In this document: one piece after another, positions 37,996-38,381 of the stretch
How the letters are laid out: each line of letters opens with the position of its first letter
How positions within the stretch are numbered: the stretch's first letter is position 1
Source: a virus
Virus record (IMG/VR): IMGVR_UViG_3300032331_001568
Span: 1-38,381 of that record
DNA length: 38,381 nucleotides
Strand: one strand, 5' to 3'
Notes under the pieces: model-generated
Told to the model about the DNA's origin: nothing
The model's database searches: none
Seen by the model: only the letters and a program-made list of their open reading frames with translations
Translations under genes and position numbers: made by a program

Positions 37996-38381
37996 AAGTC
38001 CTATCACTGTTTAGCGGTGTCGGTGGGTTTGACATGGGTTTAGAGAACGCCGGTATGGAAACAGTGTTCCAATGCGAATGGGACAAACATGCGAACAGCA
38101 TTCTGCACAAGCATTGGCCTGATGTCCCGAAATGGGATGACGTTTCTACGCTGACAGGCAAGCACATTCTTGCCAACGCACCTGTAGTTGATGTTGTTGC
38201 ATGGGGTTCACCATGCCAAGACCTGTCCGTTGCTGGTAAACGAGCAGGGTTGGAAGGTGGCAGATCAGGTTTATTTCACGAAGGAATCCGTATCATCAAA
38301 GAACTACAGGAGGAAACAAATGGACAATATCCAAGAATCTCTATTTGGGAGAACGTCGTCGGCGCACTCAGTTCCAACCGA
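37992..38381 (+). CDS. dcm: DNA (cytosine-5-)-methyltransferase, partial
   Basis: The first 130 residues of a C5 methyltransferase, cut by the window end. Motif I FSGVGGFDMGLENAG (7-21) binds S-adenosylmethionine; motif IV GSPCQDLS (72-79) carries catalytic Cys75; motif VI WENV (119-122) carries the partner Glu. The target recognition domain lies beyond the window. It may protect phage DNA from host restriction. ATGA overlap with the gene before it. Confidence 0.9.
   Translation, partial: MKVLSLFSGVGGFDMGLENAGMETVFQCEWDKHANSILHKHWPDVPKWDDVSTLTGKHILANAPVVDVVAWGSPCQDLSVAGKRAGLEGGRSGLFHEGIRIIKELQEETNGQYPRISIWENVVGALSSNR

Noticed and set aside
1-38381. Window as one complete circular genome
   Set aside because: Joining the ends keeps the reading frame but would end the methyltransferase after about 136 residues, before its recognition domain; more likely both ends are arbitrary cuts.
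1-38381. Integrase, excisionase or clear lysogeny repressor
   Set aside because: No tyrosine or serine recombinase motif was seen in any frame; the small HTH protein at 31926 alone does not support lysogeny.

Overview
The window is a contiguous piece of a tailed-phage genome. Every supportable gene is on the + strand and neighbours are tightly packed, with stop/start overlaps of the ATGA, GTGA, TGATG or TAATG type nearly everywhere. A WhiB-family regulator (37119-37406) has its four cysteines and a GVWGG turn. That family is essentially confined to Actinobacteria and their phages, so an actinobacterial host is the best inference. The moderate GC content and the long Thr/Val/Pro stalk of one secreted protein suggest a non-Streptomyces, possibly aquatic, actinobacterium; that is inference only. 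An N4-gp56-type capsid and no recognisable tape-measure gene point to a short-tailed (podovirus-like) virion. Both ends are open: the first bases look like the end of an upstream gene, and a cytosine methyltransferase runs off the right end. DNA polymerase, helicase, primase and integrase were not seen.

Layout. 1-3384: a rightward block of small genes, some with zinc-binding or membrane signatures, ending in a 206-residue protein whose C-terminus resembles a sliding clamp; a strong terminator follows. Two promoters here share the same -35 context and the same ribosome-binding sequence. 3446-4195: about 750 bases without a convincing gene but dense in inverted repeats, just before the terminase. 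4196-18539: packaging and head genes (large terminase with an N-terminal helix-turn-helix, portal, four large structural or ejection-type proteins, scaffold, major capsid), closed by a strong terminator. 18647-23096: tail-fibre and adhesin-like genes, including tandem paralogues and a 20-residue repeat protein. 23060-25305: a GT4 glycosyltransferase followed by five small basic or Cys-rich proteins. 25306-29170: tail proteins and a collar-domain fibre.

29173-30549 encodes an exported PA14-domain protein with a Thr-rich stalk and a C-terminal hydrophobic segment with a basic tail. It is followed by the lysis cassette (two small membrane proteins, an M15 peptidase endolysin, a membrane/coiled-coil protein). 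31709-33897 holds small regulators, a metallophosphoesterase and zinc or KOW-like microproteins. 33947-36459 is a recombination cassette (YqaJ-type exonuclease, single-strand annealing protein, PD-(D/E)XK resolvase) behind its own promoter. 36601-38381 holds an exported lytic transglycosylase-like protein, WhiB, a coiled-coil protein, a helicase-loader-like protein and the methyltransferase.

Working together: the left and right blocks look like early or replication functions and the middle is the late virion block. The sequence suggests control at several levels: shared promoter/leader modules, palindromes over -10 boxes, a hairpin masking the capsid ribosome-binding site, a terminator after the capsid, and a phage-borne WhiB.
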